Notes under the pieces: model-generated | Told to the model about the DNA's origin: nothing | The model's database searches: none | The model's input: only the letters and a program-made list of their open reading frames with translations | From: Marinibaculum pumilum | GTDB lineage: Bacteria > Pseudomonadota > Alphaproteobacteria > Ferrovibrionales > Ferrovibrionaceae | Direction: 5' to 3' | Length of the DNA stretch: 64,000 nucleotides | Assembly (NCBI RefSeq): GCF_042646425.1 | Contig: NZ_JBHRTR010000028.1 | Location: forward strand, 744,001 to 808,000 | In this document: positions 5,584-13,958 of the stretch, piece after piece | Layout: each line of letters opens with the position of its first letter | Position numbering within the stretch: the first letter of the stretch is position 1 | Program-made: the position numbers and the translations under genes

Positions 5584-6967
5584 GAGCCTGTCACCACAGA
5601 AAGAGCCCCCGCACAACATCGAGGCGGAGCAGGAGGTGTTGGGCGCCGTCCTGGTGGACAACGATCTCGCCCAAGACTTCCGGGCCTTCCTGACCGCTGA
5701 GGACTTCTACCACCCCGCCCACGGTCGCATCTGGGATGCGGCCATCCGGGAGATCGACAGGGGCGGCTTGGCGGACCCGGTGACGCTCAGGGGCGCGGCG
5801 GACCTTGTCGAGGGTCTTGAGGCAGTCGGGGGCGGTCAGTACCTCGGGCAACTGGTTGACGCGCTGTCGTCGCGCCGGACGGCCCCGGCCTACGCCCGGA
5901 CGGTGCATGCGCTCGCCGTCCGCCGCCGCCTCATCGCATGGGGCGAGGATATCGCATCGGCGGCGGCGACGGAACTGGACGGGGACGCGGCCGACCTGAT
6001 CTCGGAAGCCGAACGGGCGCTGGCGGAGATCGCAGCGACCGGGGCGGAACTGCCCGTCTATGACTTCGACGCCGTCATTGCCAGCACGCTGGAGACGATC
6101 TCCGCCCGGATGTCCGGGGAAACGCCGGGGGCGCTGCCCACGGGGCTTACCGACTTCGACCGGCAGACCGGGGGGCTGCACCTCTGCGACCTGCATGTGA
6201 TCGCGGGGCGGCCCAGCATGGGCAAGTCCGCACTGTCCGGGACCATCGCATTCAACGTGGCGCGGGCCGGGCATGGGGTCCTGTTCAACAGCCTGGAAAT
6301 GGCGCGGGACCAGCTCGGCGTGCGGCTCCTGAGCATGGACAGCCGCGTCACCTATTCCGACGCATGGCAGGGCCGCATCGGCAGGGAAGACTATCAGCGG
6401 ATGTATGCGGCCGGCGAACGGCTTCGGTCTTTGCCGATCCACATTGCCGATCGGGGGCGAATGTCCATGGCCGACGTGCGCCAGGCGCTGCGGACGGCCA
6501 AGCGGCGGAATCCGATCAAGCTGGTGATCGTGGATTACATCCAGATTGCCCAGATGGACGACCGGTACCGCGGCAACAGGGTCGCGGAGATCTCCGAGAT
6601 CACGGCGGCGCTCAAGGCCCTGGCGAAGAACGAAGGCGTGGCGGTGGTGGCACTGTCGCAGCTCTCCCGCGAAAGCGAGAAGCGGCCGGACCCGACCCCG
6701 ATCCTGTCGGACCTGCGGGAGTCCGGCTCAATCGAGCAGGACGCCGACGCGGTGACCTTCGTCCACCGGCCTGAAGTCTACTTGCAACGCAAGGTGGACA
6801 ACGCGGACCCGGAACAGGCGAGCAAGTACGCGGCGGCGCTGGCCCGGTCCCGGAACATCGCCGAACTGATCGTGGCCAAGCAGCGCATGGGGCCGCTGGG
6901 CAAGGTCGAGACCTATTTCGACGGGCGCACCAGCCGGTTCGCTGATCTGTCTGCAAGGGGTGAATGA
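5570..6967 (+). CDS. dnaB: Replicative DNA helicase, DnaB family, 465 aa
   Basis: Full-length DnaB-type hexameric 5'-3' helicase that would unwind the phage replication fork. The N-terminal helical domain (residues 10-115, starting PPHNIEAEQEVLGAVLVDN) is followed by the RecA-like C-terminal domain with Walker A GRPSMGKS (213-220) and Walker B LVIVDYIQ (318-325). ALSQLSRESEKRPD carries the family's downstream motif. Start at 5570 follows GGAGG; an upstream GTG at 5543 lacks a site. The next gene overlaps its stop and probably encodes its loader or origin-recognition partner. Confidence 0.95.
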   Translation: MAFAESLSPQKEPPHNIEAEQEVLGAVLVDNDLAQDFRAFLTAEDFYHPAHGRIWDAAIREIDRGGLADPVTLRGAADLVEGLEAVGGGQYLGQLVDALSSRRTAPAYARTVHALAVRRRLIAWGEDIASAAATELDGDAADLISEAERALAEIAATGAELPVYDFDAVIASTLETISARMSGETPGALPTGLTDFDRQTGGLHLCDLHVIAGRPSMGKSALSGTIAFNVARAGHGVLFNSLEMARDQLGVRLLSMDSRVTYSDAWQGRIGREDYQRMYAAGERLRSLPIHIADRGRMSMADVRQALRTAKRRNPIKLVIVDYIQIAQMDDRYRGNRVAEISEITAALKALAKNEGVAVVALSQLSRESEKRPDPTPILSDLRESGSIEQDADAVTFVHRPEVYLQRKVDNADPEQASKYAAALARSRNIAELIVAKQRMGPLGKVETYFDGRTSRFADLSARGE

Positions 6968-7734
6968 TGGACTGGTTCCGCTCGCATCACGGTGCGCCGA
7001 CCGATCCGAAGTGGATCACGATCGCACGCCGGGCAGGTGTTCGCCCCGGTGACGTTGCCGCGATCTGGTGGGCGCTCCTGGACCATGCAAGCCAGCATGA
7101 GGACCGTGGCAGTCTTGAGGGCTTCGACGCGGAGTTTCTTGCTGGGGCCTTCGGGTACGAGGAAGGCGATATTGCCAGGGTCATCGAAGCGCTGACCGAA
7201 AAGCGGATCGTCGTGGATGGCCGGATAGCCAACTGGAGCAAGCGGCAGCCCAAGCGCGAAGACGACAGCCGCGAACGGGTGCGGGCGTCACGGGAGCGGA
7301 AACGTGCGGATGAAACGCCGGGTAACGCGGGTGTAACGCAACGTAACGCGCGCGCCGAATCTGTAACGCACGGTAACTCTAGAACAGAGCAGAACAGAGA
7401 AGAACAGAACAGAGAAGATACCCCCCCTACCCCCCCGAGGGGCGACGACGATTCCGGCTATGCGTTCGAGGGCGAAGTCATCCGCTTGAAGACCAAGGAC
7501 CTGAAAGCCTGGCGAGAGGCATACCACGGAATCAGCGACCTTCTGAGCGAGCTTCGGGCCATTGACGATTGGCTCCGGGACAAGCCGGACAAGCGGAAGC
7601 GATGGTTCCCGGCCGTGTCGGGGATGCTGCGGACGAAGCATCAGGAGGCGTTGGCGGCGAAGGCGCGGGCCAGCCCGGAGAACGACCCGCTACTGCGGCG
7701 CTGGGGCGCGGAAGCCCCGGCGGTGACCCGCTGA
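6964..7734 (+). CDS. Phage replication organiser / helicase-loader-like protein, 256 aa
   Basis: Residues 1-95 (starting MMDWFRSHHGAPTDPKWITI, with WSKRQPKRED at the end) form a winged-helix-like domain found in phage replisome organisers. A charged, disordered linker follows (~95-155, rich in Arg/Glu/Asn), then a C-terminal domain (LKAWREAYHGISDLLSELRA) typical of DnaT/O-like proteins. It overlaps dnaB by four bases, consistent with a role in loading DnaB. The linker DNA carries A/G-rich repeats around 7380-7420. Confidence 0.7.
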   Translation: MMDWFRSHHGAPTDPKWITIARRAGVRPGDVAAIWWALLDHASQHEDRGSLEGFDAEFLAGAFGYEEGDIARVIEALTEKRIVVDGRIANWSKRQPKREDDSRERVRASRERKRADETPGNAGVTQRNARAESVTHGNSRTEQNREEQNREDTPPTPPRGDDDSGYAFEGEVIRLKTKDLKAWREAYHGISDLLSELRAIDDWLRDKPDKRKRWFPAVSGMLRTKHQEALAAKARASPENDPLLRRWGAEAPAVTR

Positions 7735-7748
7735 CGGAGGGCGGAGGC

Positions 7749-7895
7749 ATGAGCGAGGCGAGCAAGCTGGACATGTTCGAGATGGGCGTGAATGCAGGCC
7801 GGGATTTGGCTTGGGCCGATGCGGTCGCATGGATTCTGGCGACTGGTGTTGTCGCCTTCCTCGCCGGCTTCCTCCTGGCATGGGGGACGATGTGA
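7749..7895 (+). CDS. Small single-span membrane protein, 48 aa
   Basis: The start at 7749 has a GGAGG site. A short polar N-terminus precedes one membrane segment (AVAWILATGVVAFLAGFLLA) at residues ~25-46. The stop overlaps the next start (TGATG). It sits between replication genes and the late region; function unknown, possibly host-membrane modification or superinfection control. Confidence 0.55.
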   Translation: MSEASKLDMFEMGVNAGRDLAWADAVAWILATGVVAFLAGFLLAWGTM

Positions 7896-8047
7896 TGCGG
7901 TTGCACTTGCTCGGGCAAGACGACGGGTTTGCCCTGATCGGCAACGCCGCGGCGATTGCGCTTTCGATGCTGTTCGTGGGCGGCGCGCTTCTGGCGCTGG
8001 TGCGGGTTGCGATCCTAGTCGCGCAGTCGGCGCAGGGGTGCGGCTGA
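7895..8047 (+). CDS. Small membrane protein, 50 aa
   Basis: The ATG overlaps the preceding TGA. The product has one hydrophobic segment (IALSMLFVGGALLALVRVAI) at residues ~19-44. With the preceding gene it forms a pair of coupled small membrane proteins. No family recognised. Confidence 0.5.
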   Translation: MRLHLLGQDDGFALIGNAAAIALSMLFVGGALLALVRVAILVAQSAQGCG

Positions 8048-8265
8048 TGGCGCGTAAGAATGTGACCGACCAAGAGATCCGAGCAAAGGCGCCGCCGGCT
8101 GTTGTCGTGACAGTGAAGGTGTTGCGTGAGAAGGCGAGGACCATGCAGGAGCGTGGGGAAGCATCGACTTACTCGTATTGGTCTGGCGTTCTGCACTCGG
8201 CTGACGTGATCCGGTCGGCAATGATTGAGGCCGGCACATGGCCCGAAGGGGAGGGGGAAGGCTGA
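8047..8265 (+). CDS. Phage hypothetical protein, 72 aa
   Basis: The ATG overlaps the preceding stop. The soluble helical product (MARKNVTDQEIRAKAPPAVV...) has a Lys/Arg-rich first half and acidic end. It is the last gene of the early rightward operon before two leftward genes. No recognised domain. Confidence 0.55.
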   Translation: MARKNVTDQEIRAKAPPAVVVTVKVLREKARTMQERGEASTYSYWSGVLHSADVIRSAMIEAGTWPEGEGEG

Positions 8266-8268
8266 TGC

Positions 8269-8472
8269 TCACTCCGCCGGCATCACAGGCGGGAACCGCC
8301 ACTGCTGGGTCAATGCGACGTACCCGGCGGCAAGCTGGACAGCGGTGGGGATATCGGCGCGGCCGTTTTCCCAGCTGTTCCACTGCCGGAGCCCGTATCC
8401 CATGCGCTCAGCGGCCTCGGCCTGTGTCAGACCGAGGCGCTTGCGCCAGTCGCGAAGGGAGGCGGGGGTCAT
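8269..8472 (-). CDS. XRE-type HTH protein, 67 aa
   Basis: Almost the whole product is a Cro/CI-type helix-turn-helix (LRDWRKRLGLTQAEAAERMG, then LRQWNSWENGRADIP and AAGYVAL). It is leftward, coupled by ATGA overlap to the preceding 69-aa gene, and ends three bases from the convergent early operon. Like an antitoxin or a small Cro, it probably represses a promoter in the 8679-8769 gap (inference). Confidence 0.75.
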   Translation of the reverse strand: MTPASLRDWRKRLGLTQAEAAERMGYGLRQWNSWENGRADIPTAVQLAAGYVALTQQWRFPPVMPAE

Positions 8473-8678
8473 GCCCGCTCAATCCAGATGCCGAACAGGT
8501 CGCTGTCCTCATGGCCCACGACGCTCAGGCAGACATCCTTGCCGATGCTGGTGATCGCCCTGGCTTCGGCCTCGACCGCACCGGCGCCGATGGCGGCCTC
8601 GACAGCCTCCGGGATCGTGTCGAACTCCCCGATCTCGCGGGCTTCGTGGTGGGCTTGGGAATAGGTCACTGCGTACAT
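8469..8678 (-). CDS. Phage hypothetical protein, partner of HTH gene, 69 aa
   Basis: The start at 8678 (AGGAA upstream) is preferred to an extension to 8798 that would cover the intergenic promoter region. The acidic product begins MYAVTYSQAHHEAREIGEFD. The overlap with a small XRE gene is the layout of a toxin-antitoxin or regulator pair, but no toxin fold is recognised, so this remains speculative. Confidence 0.55.
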   Translation of the reverse strand: MYAVTYSQAHHEAREIGEFDTIPEAVEAAIGAGAVEAEARAITSIGKDVCLSVVGHEDSDLFGIWIERA

Positions 8679-8769
8679 CGTCTTGTTCCTCTGTCCTGCG
8701 GGCCCATCCCGTCTGATACAGTACATATAAGCACTCACTGCGCATAAGAAAGGGGCTAGGACGCAGAAA

Positions 8770-9189
8770 ATGCAAAAAATCGCACCCGACCACGGCACAG
8801 ACGGGCAGGCGGCGATGGCTCGTCAGCGGGAGGTCGTGACAGTCCCGGGGGTGGGCAAGCACGTCCGGTACAACGATGCCTGCCTGCTGGATGCACTCAG
8901 GGCGCAGAAGCAGATCACCGACCCGATGTACGAGGCTGGCATCTGGTTCCGGGAGCGCTGGTTCGACGCTGGCTTGGTCCGTCGCTGCACCATGTCCGGT
9001 GGGGGCGGTGGGGGTGCGGAGCCGAGTCAGGCGCAGGAGTGGAACGCCAAGTGCTACGACGACACGCTGCGCGCCCTGCCGGGATATTCCATGACGCTGA
9101 TCGCTGTGTGCTGCGAGGACAGCCCGCGGCATCTGGTGGTGACGCGCCGGGCGCTGGCTGCGCTGGCTGAGCATCGGGGGATCAGGTGA
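8770..9189 (+). CDS. Phage hypothetical protein, 139 aa
   Basis: Divergent from the HTH pair. A helical N-terminal region (YNDACLLDALRAQKQITDPM, YEAGIWFRERWFDAG) is followed by a Gly-rich loop near residue 80 and a C-terminal domain with CCED. It vaguely resembles DUF6456-type proteins near late genes of alphaproteobacterial phages, but I cannot assign it. By position just before packaging genes it could be a late-gene regulator. Confidence 0.6.
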   Translation: MQKIAPDHGTDGQAAMARQREVVTVPGVGKHVRYNDACLLDALRAQKQITDPMYEAGIWFRERWFDAGLVRRCTMSGGGGGGAEPSQAQEWNAKCYDDTLRALPGYSMTLIAVCCEDSPRHLVVTRRALAALAEHRGIR

Positions 9190-9386
9190 TGGGGGTGTTC
9201 CCGACGGGGCTAAGCATGGAGCCATGGCCAACCACTGAGGAATGGGCGGAGTACGAAGCCTTGGGGAGCGAGGCGAAAAAGGCGGAATGGATCCAGCGGT
9301 GGCACATGGAGAACGTCTGGCTGCCGCGCTGGAAGGCGGAGCGCGAGGCTGAGGAGAAAGCTATCGCGGAGCGGTGGCCGGGATGA
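9189..9386 (+). CDS. Phage hypothetical protein, 65 aa
   Basis: The ATG at 9189 overlaps the preceding TGA (a GTG at 9186 is possible). The product is Trp-rich and highly charged (EEWAEYEALGSEAKKAEWIQ, WHMENVWLPRWK), mostly helix. No family recognised. Confidence 0.55.
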   Translation: MGVFPTGLSMEPWPTTEEWAEYEALGSEAKKAEWIQRWHMENVWLPRWKAEREAEEKAIAERWPG

Positions 9387-9538
9387 AGTTGTTGACAGAC
9401 CTTCCAGCTTCTGAAACACTGGCTTTCGAGGGTGGGCGAAGTGCGCCCAAAACGCATGCCCGCGCGCTGGGCCGCATCGTCCACCGAGAGCCCGTCACGG
9501 AGAGATCCGCGGCGGGCTTTTTCGTGGCTGATTGGTAA
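9383..9538 (+). CDS. Possible 51-aa phage ORF containing a terminator-like hairpin
   Basis: The ATG overlaps the preceding stop. The C-terminal third is encoded by the hairpin and T-run at 9489-9522, so this may be a leader region rather than a functional protein. No recognised domain. Confidence 0.3.
   Translation: MKLLTDLPASETLAFEGGRSAPKTHARALGRIVHREPVTERSAAGFFVADW
9489..9523 (+). terminator. Intrinsic-terminator-like hairpin before small terminase
   Basis: AGCCCG (9489-9494) pairs with CGGGCT (9513-9518), followed directly by T5 and CGT. It lies 30 bases upstream of the first packaging gene, the place of a late-operon terminator that an antiterminator would overcome. Confidence 0.5.
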
Positions 9539-9552
9539 TCAAGGAAATTCAA

Positions 9553-9828
9553 ATGCCGGCCGGTGGGAAGAGACCAGGAGCCGGAAGGCCGAAGGGGTCA
9601 CGGACCAAGGTCGGCCAAGAGCTTCGCGACGCAGCCCAGAAGTACACCAAGGACGCCCTGCAAACGCTGGTGGCCATCGCCAAGAAGGGTGAGAGCGAGG
9701 CCGCCCGAGTGTCGGCGGCGTGTGCGATACTGGATAGGGCACACGGAAAGCCGGTGCAGGCGCATGAGCACGGCGGCGAGGATGGCAAGGCCATTCGCAT
9801 CATCCTGACGAGCGAGGCTGATGGCTGA
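9553..9828 (+). CDS. Terminase small subunit-like protein, 91 aa
   Basis: Starts at 9553 after AAGGAAA. The N-terminal PAGGKRPGAGRPKGSRTK is the basic motif common at the start of phage small terminases and packaging DNA-binding proteins. A helical segment with AACAILDRAHGKPVQ follows. It precedes the large terminase and overlaps it by eight bases. Shorter than many small terminases, so a non-terminase DNA-binding protein remains possible. Confidence 0.75.
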   Translation: MPAGGKRPGAGRPKGSRTKVGQELRDAAQKYTKDALQTLVAIAKKGESEAARVSAACAILDRAHGKPVQAHEHGGEDGKAIRIILTSEADG

Positions 9829-11158
9829 GTCTGTCGAGATCGTGGACCTCTCCGACCAGCTGCGCCCGCAGCAACGAGAGATCGCCGCGCGGATGCGCCG
9901 GTTCTCGGTCCTGGTCTGCCATCGGCGTTTCGGCAAGACGGTGCTGATGCTGCTGGTCCTGCTGTCCAGGGCGCTGGACAACCGCAAGACGGCGCCGCGG
10001 TATGCCTACATCGCTCCGTATCGGGTGCAGGCCAAGGAAGTGGCGTGGGACTACCTGAAGCGCTTCGCCGGGGCGATACCTGGTGCGGAGTTCAACGAGG
10101 GGGAGCTGCGCTGCGACCTGCCCGGCGGGGCGCGTATCCAGCTGTACGGCGCAGACAACCCGGACCGGATGCGTGGCCTGTATCTGGACGGGGCTGTCTT
10201 CGACGAGTATGCGCAGATCAACCCGAGCACCTGGACGGAGATCGTCCGGCCGATGCTGACCGATCGGAAGGGGTGGGCTGCGTTCATTGGCACTGTGGCG
10301 GGCAGGGACGCATTCTTCCGCCTGTACGAGCATGCCAAGGGGCAGATGGCGGATGGCAACCCGGACTGGTTCGCTGCCCTGTACCGGGCGAGCCGGACGG
10401 GGATCGTGGACGAGGCGGAGCTTCGGGACGCTGCAGCGCTGATGACCTCGGACGAGTACGACCGGGAGTTTGAGTGCGACTTCGACGCTGCCGTGCCGGG
10501 CACGTTCTACGCTCAGGCACTGAGAGAGGCGGAGGATTCCGGCCGGGTCGGTGTTGTCCCGTGGGAGCCGGATCGCCCGGTGCATACGGCATGGGATATC
10601 GGGTTCTCGGACGATACGGCCATCTGGTTCTACCAGCAGGTTGGTAGGGCGCTGCATGTGATCGACTTCTACGCCAGCAACGGCGAGGGGATCGGCCACT
10701 ACGTCAACGAGCTTCAGCGGCGGCCGTACACCTACGGCAAGCACTTTGGCCCGCACGACCTGCGGCCTAAGACGATGGCGAGCAACGGGCGGTCCCTGTG
10801 GGAGCAGGCCAAGAGCCTGGGGTGCACCTTCCACATCGTGCCCGAGCTGGGCGTGAACGACGGCATCAACGCGGTTCGCCGGATCATGCCTCGGCTGTGG
10901 ATCGACGCGGAGAAGTGCGCGGCCGGGCTGGACGCCCTGCGGCTGTACCGGCGCGAGTGGGACGACGACAAAAAGGCGTTCAAGGACAAGCCGCTGCACG
11001 ACTGGACTTCGCATGCGGCGGACGCGATGCGGTATCTGGCTGTTGGGTATACGGAGCAGCGGCCGGATGAGTTCCCCGGCCCGCCCCGCTCTGTGCCGAC
11101 GTGGAACGAGGCGGCGGCGATGATCGACCGGGGGTCGCGGCAGAGGGAGTGGGCGTGA
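9821..11158 (+). CDS. Terminase large subunit (TerL), 445 aa
   Basis: ATP-driven DNA-packaging motor with nuclease. The Walker A variant CHRRFGKT lies at 33-40 and Walker B GAVFDEY at 124-130. The RNase H-like nuclease domain has D259 (AWDIGFSDDT) and D401 (SHAADAMRYL). Length and motif order are normal. It is preceded by the small subunit and followed by a membrane protein and portal. Confidence 0.95.
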   Translation: MAESVEIVDLSDQLRPQQREIAARMRRFSVLVCHRRFGKTVLMLLVLLSRALDNRKTAPRYAYIAPYRVQAKEVAWDYLKRFAGAIPGAEFNEGELRCDLPGGARIQLYGADNPDRMRGLYLDGAVFDEYAQINPSTWTEIVRPMLTDRKGWAAFIGTVAGRDAFFRLYEHAKGQMADGNPDWFAALYRASRTGIVDEAELRDAAALMTSDEYDREFECDFDAAVPGTFYAQALREAEDSGRVGVVPWEPDRPVHTAWDIGFSDDTAIWFYQQVGRALHVIDFYASNGEGIGHYVNELQRRPYTYGKHFGPHDLRPKTMASNGRSLWEQAKSLGCTFHIVPELGVNDGINAVRRIMPRLWIDAEKCAAGLDALRLYRREWDDDKKAFKDKPLHDWTSHAADAMRYLAVGYTEQRPDEFPGPPRSVPTWNEAAAMIDRGSRQREWA

Positions 11159-11520
11159 TGGCTGATCTATCGAGCGTCGAGATCATCATCCCGCCGTTGC
11201 GCTTGCGTCCTGCGGCAAAGGTGACGGCGCGTCAGCGGCGGGAGAATGATGACGCGCGAGCTTTCGCCATCTCGGGAAAGCATAGGCTGCCATCCAAGGA
11301 GGAGGACGCGGCGTTCAGGCGGAAGGGCGCTAAGTGGTCAGCAGTTGCAGGGCTAGCTTCGCTGGTGCTTGTTATGCTGTGGCGGGCCGGTGTGGTTTCT
11401 GGCGATGTGGCTATGTCTGCGCTGGTGGGGTTTGTCGCTCTCGGTATGACGAGTGCCGCTGCCTTAGCCGTGATTGCGGCCGCTCAGGCCATTCGGCGCA
11501 AGAGGAAGCGCTATGGCTGA
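11158..11520 (+). CDS. Phage membrane protein between terminase and portal, 120 aa
   Basis: The ATG overlaps the TerL stop. A basic N-terminal half (~60 residues) precedes two membrane segments (AVAGLASLVLVMLW; VAMSALVGFVALGMTSAAAL) at ~62-110 and a basic tail RRKRKRYG. Unusual inside a packaging block; it could tether packaging complexes to membrane or be a moron. It overlaps the portal start by eight bases. Confidence 0.65.
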   Translation: MADLSSVEIIIPPLRLRPAAKVTARQRRENDDARAFAISGKHRLPSKEEDAAFRRKGAKWSAVAGLASLVLVMLWRAGVVSGDVAMSALVGFVALGMTSAAALAVIAAAQAIRRKRKRYG

Positions 11521-13528
11521 AGCCTACGAGACAGAGCGCGATGACACAGCCCCGGCGCCCGATGGTCCGGGGCTTTTTCGTCACTGGAAGCGCTGCATCG
11601 AAACCGCCGGGCGAAAAGAGGAAGAGTGGCGCAAGGCCGGCATGTCCGTCGTGGAGAAGTACCGTGACGAGAAGCGCCAGAAGCAGGCGGGCAAGCGGCA
11701 GCACAAGTTCAACATGCTGTGGTCGAACACCGAGGTTCAGGCGTCGGCCATCTTCCAGGGCAATGTGCAGCCTGACATCCGGCGCCGGTATCGGACCCCC
11801 GACCCAACGGGCAAGGAGGGCGCAACGATCATCGAGCGCTCGCTCGCCTACATGGCGGACGAATGCGACTACGACGACGTGATCCGCAGGATTGTGCAGG
11901 ACATGCTCTTGCCCGGCCGTGGCGTGGCCAGGGTGCGCTACGACTATCAGCCCGGCCCCGATGGGGTGCCGGTGGGCGAGAAGGTGCCTGTCGAGTACGT
12001 GGATTGGCGCTGGTTCCGCCGCGATCCTGATGCGGATCGTTGGGAAGATGTGACCTGGATCGCCTTTGGCGGGCAGATGACCCGCCGGCAGCTTGTGGAG
12101 GCGTTCGGCAGGAAGGGGCGTGAGGTCAACCTCTCTGCGACCGACGATCCCGAGCAGGACAAGGAAGAGAGCGAGGATAGCGAGGTATATCGCGCCGCGC
12201 GGGTGTGGGAGATCTGGGACAAGACGGATAGGACGGTCAAATACTGGTGCCAGGGGTATCAGGACGGTCTGTTGGCGGAGACGGACCCGCCCTATGACCT
12301 TCGGGGCTTTTTCCCGTGCCCTCGCCCCATCTACGCCGTGCAGACCAACGATACGCTGATCCCTGTGCCTGAGTACGAGCAGTGGCGGGACCAGGCGGCG
12401 GAACTGAACAAGGTCACGGATCGCATCGACAAGGTGGTGGATGCGATCCGGGTTCGGGGCGTTTATCCGGCGTCGGACGGCGCCGAAATCGCCCGGCTGA
12501 TGCAGGGCGACGACAACGACCTGATTCCCGTGGAAAACTGGCCGGCCCTGATGGAGAAGGGCGGCCTGAAAGACGTTCTCCAGTGGATGCCGATCGACAT
12601 CCTGAAGGACGTGCTGGAGAGCCTGTACATTCAGCGGGACAGCATCAAGCAGACGATCTACGAGATCACGGGAATCAGCGACATTCTCCGCGGCGCGACG
12701 GATGCTCGGGAGACGGCGACGGCGCAGGAGATCAAGTCCAAGTTCGGCTCCTTGCGCATCGAGCGCAAGCGGGGCGAGGTCAACCGGCTCTGTCGGGACC
12801 TGATGGAGATGCAGGCGGAGATCGTCGCGGAGCATTTCCAGCCGCAGACCCTGTCCATGATGACGGGTGTGCAGGTGACGCCCGAGGTCATGCAGATGCT
12901 GCGCGATGACCGGATGCGGTCGTACCGGATCGACGTGGAGACCGAAGACAGCATCCAGGCCCAGAGCGAGGAAGAGAAGCGGGCGGCGCTGGAATTGCTG
13001 AACGCCATCGGCGGCATGGCGGAGGGCGTCGGGGCTGTCATTCAGTCGGGGCTGATCTCGCAGCAGGCGGCGCGGGCCGTGGTAATGGCCGTCGTGCGGC
13101 AGTTCCGGTTCGGCAAAGACGTTGAGAACGCGATGGAGGAAGGCGAGGCGGAGATGGCGCAGCAGCCGCCCAAGCCTGACCCCGAGGCGGAGGCAGCGCA
13201 GGCCAAGGCCCAAGCCGAGCAGATGAAGGCTCAAGCGCAGGTGCAGAAGACGCAGGGAGACATGCAGTTGGCCCAGGCCAAGGGGCAGGTCGAGATGCAG
13301 ACCTTGCAGGCCCGGTCGCAGGCTGAGGCGCAGAAGGTGGCGCTAGAGATTCAGGTGCAGCAGCAGGAGCATGCGCTGAAGATGGCGGAGATGCAGGCGG
13401 AGCTACAGAAGCTTGCCGCTGAGGTCGAGATGGCGCGGGAGAAGGGTGAGATCGACCGGGAGAACGTGGAGGCTAAGGCCAAGGCGCAGCGTGCGCAGGC
13501 CCGGCGGAAGCAGAGGGCGGACGCATAG
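11513..13528 (+). CDS. Portal protein, 671 aa
   Basis: Forms the dodecameric DNA channel at the head vertex. Residues ~20-500 match podovirus-type portals (NMLWSNTEVQASAIFQGNVQ; DWRWFRRDPDADRWEDVTWI; DILRGATDARETATAQEIKS). The last ~110 residues are Gln/Ala/Lys-rich coiled coil, probably the barrel. A terminator-like hairpin lies within codons ~13-22. Start at 11513 overlaps the preceding gene; a later start would remove the hairpin from the coding region but no better site is seen. Confidence 0.9.
   Translation: MAEAYETERDDTAPAPDGPGLFRHWKRCIETAGRKEEEWRKAGMSVVEKYRDEKRQKQAGKRQHKFNMLWSNTEVQASAIFQGNVQPDIRRRYRTPDPTGKEGATIIERSLAYMADECDYDDVIRRIVQDMLLPGRGVARVRYDYQPGPDGVPVGEKVPVEYVDWRWFRRDPDADRWEDVTWIAFGGQMTRRQLVEAFGRKGREVNLSATDDPEQDKEESEDSEVYRAARVWEIWDKTDRTVKYWCQGYQDGLLAETDPPYDLRGFFPCPRPIYAVQTNDTLIPVPEYEQWRDQAAELNKVTDRIDKVVDAIRVRGVYPASDGAEIARLMQGDDNDLIPVENWPALMEKGGLKDVLQWMPIDILKDVLESLYIQRDSIKQTIYEITGISDILRGATDARETATAQEIKSKFGSLRIERKRGEVNRLCRDLMEMQAEIVAEHFQPQTLSMMTGVQVTPEVMQMLRDDRMRSYRIDVETEDSIQAQSEEEKRAALELLNAIGGMAEGVGAVIQSGLISQQAARAVVMAVVRQFRFGKDVENAMEEGEAEMAQQPPKPDPEAEAAQAKAQAEQMKAQAQVQKTQGDMQLAQAKGQVEMQTLQARSQAEAQKVALEIQVQQQEHALKMAEMQAELQKLAAEVEMAREKGEIDRENVEAKAKAQRAQARRKQRADA
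11548..11578 (+). terminator. Terminator-like hairpin inside the 5' end of the portal gene
   Basis: AGCCCCGG (11548-11555) pairs perfectly with CCGGGGCT (11567-11574), followed by T5 then CGT. It is translated if the annotated start is right. Confidence 0.55.
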
Positions 13529-13734
13529 TGGGGCAGTGGCGACCGCGCATGACGACCGTCGAGCAGGTCGAGGATGAGATCCGGCGGCGGATGCAAGCAT
13601 CCAACGACTGGGCGGCCGAGCAGGGGACGCAGGAGGCTAACAATCAAGCCGTGAAAGAAATCGCTGATCTGGGCGACTTGCTGCGGTTCATCAATGGCCA
13701 GCGCCCGCACGGATGGCCGGAGGATGCGCCATGA
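13528..13734 (+). CDS. Small phage protein between portal and scaffold, 68 aa
   Basis: GTG start overlapping the portal TAG; an internal ATG at 13549 is an alternative. Helical and charged (TTVEQVEDEIRRRMQASNDW...). Small genes at this place are usual in podovirus-like phages, but their roles are unknown. Confidence 0.55.
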   Translation: MGQWRPRMTTVEQVEDEIRRRMQASNDWAAEQGTQEANNQAVKEIADLGDLLRFINGQRPHGWPEDAP

Positions 13735-13958
13735 CCACCTACGTCCTGCGAGCCGGCAAGCTCGTCGAGAAGGCCAAGGCCAGCCCCCGCACTGAAAAGG
13801 CGGGGGCTTTTTCGTACATGCCCGACATCGAGCCGTTCCGCGCCCCGTCGCGCCGCGGCGAGATCCTGTCGAGCCGGAAGCACGTCCGCGACTTCGAGCG
13901 TGCGTATGAGTGCCGGCAGGTGGGCAACGACATGGACCCGACGAAACCGAGGTACTGA
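13731..13958 (+). CDS. Small phage head-module protein, 75 aa
   Basis: The pattern TYVLRAGKLVEK ... MPDIEPFRAPS ... SSRKHVRDFERAYECRQVGND matches a conserved small protein found between portal and scaffold genes in many podovirus-like phages; its function is not established. Codons 18-27 carry a strong terminator-like hairpin. It overlaps its neighbours by four bases and one base. Confidence 0.7.
   Translation: MTTYVLRAGKLVEKAKASPRTEKAGAFSYMPDIEPFRAPSRRGEILSSRKHVRDFERAYECRQVGNDMDPTKPRY
13782..13812 (+). terminator. Strong terminator-like hairpin inside the 13731 gene
   Basis: A perfect 9-bp stem, AGCCCCCGC (13782-13790) with GCGGGGGCT (13800-13808), 9-nt loop, then T5 and CGT. It lies about 50 bases after the start codon of the gene that encodes it. 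Confidence 0.6.

Noticed and set aside
11411..13234. 607-codon ORF on the minus strand
   Set aside because: It is antisense to the portal gene and its composition (His/Arg/Leu-rich) is that of a codon-bias shadow.
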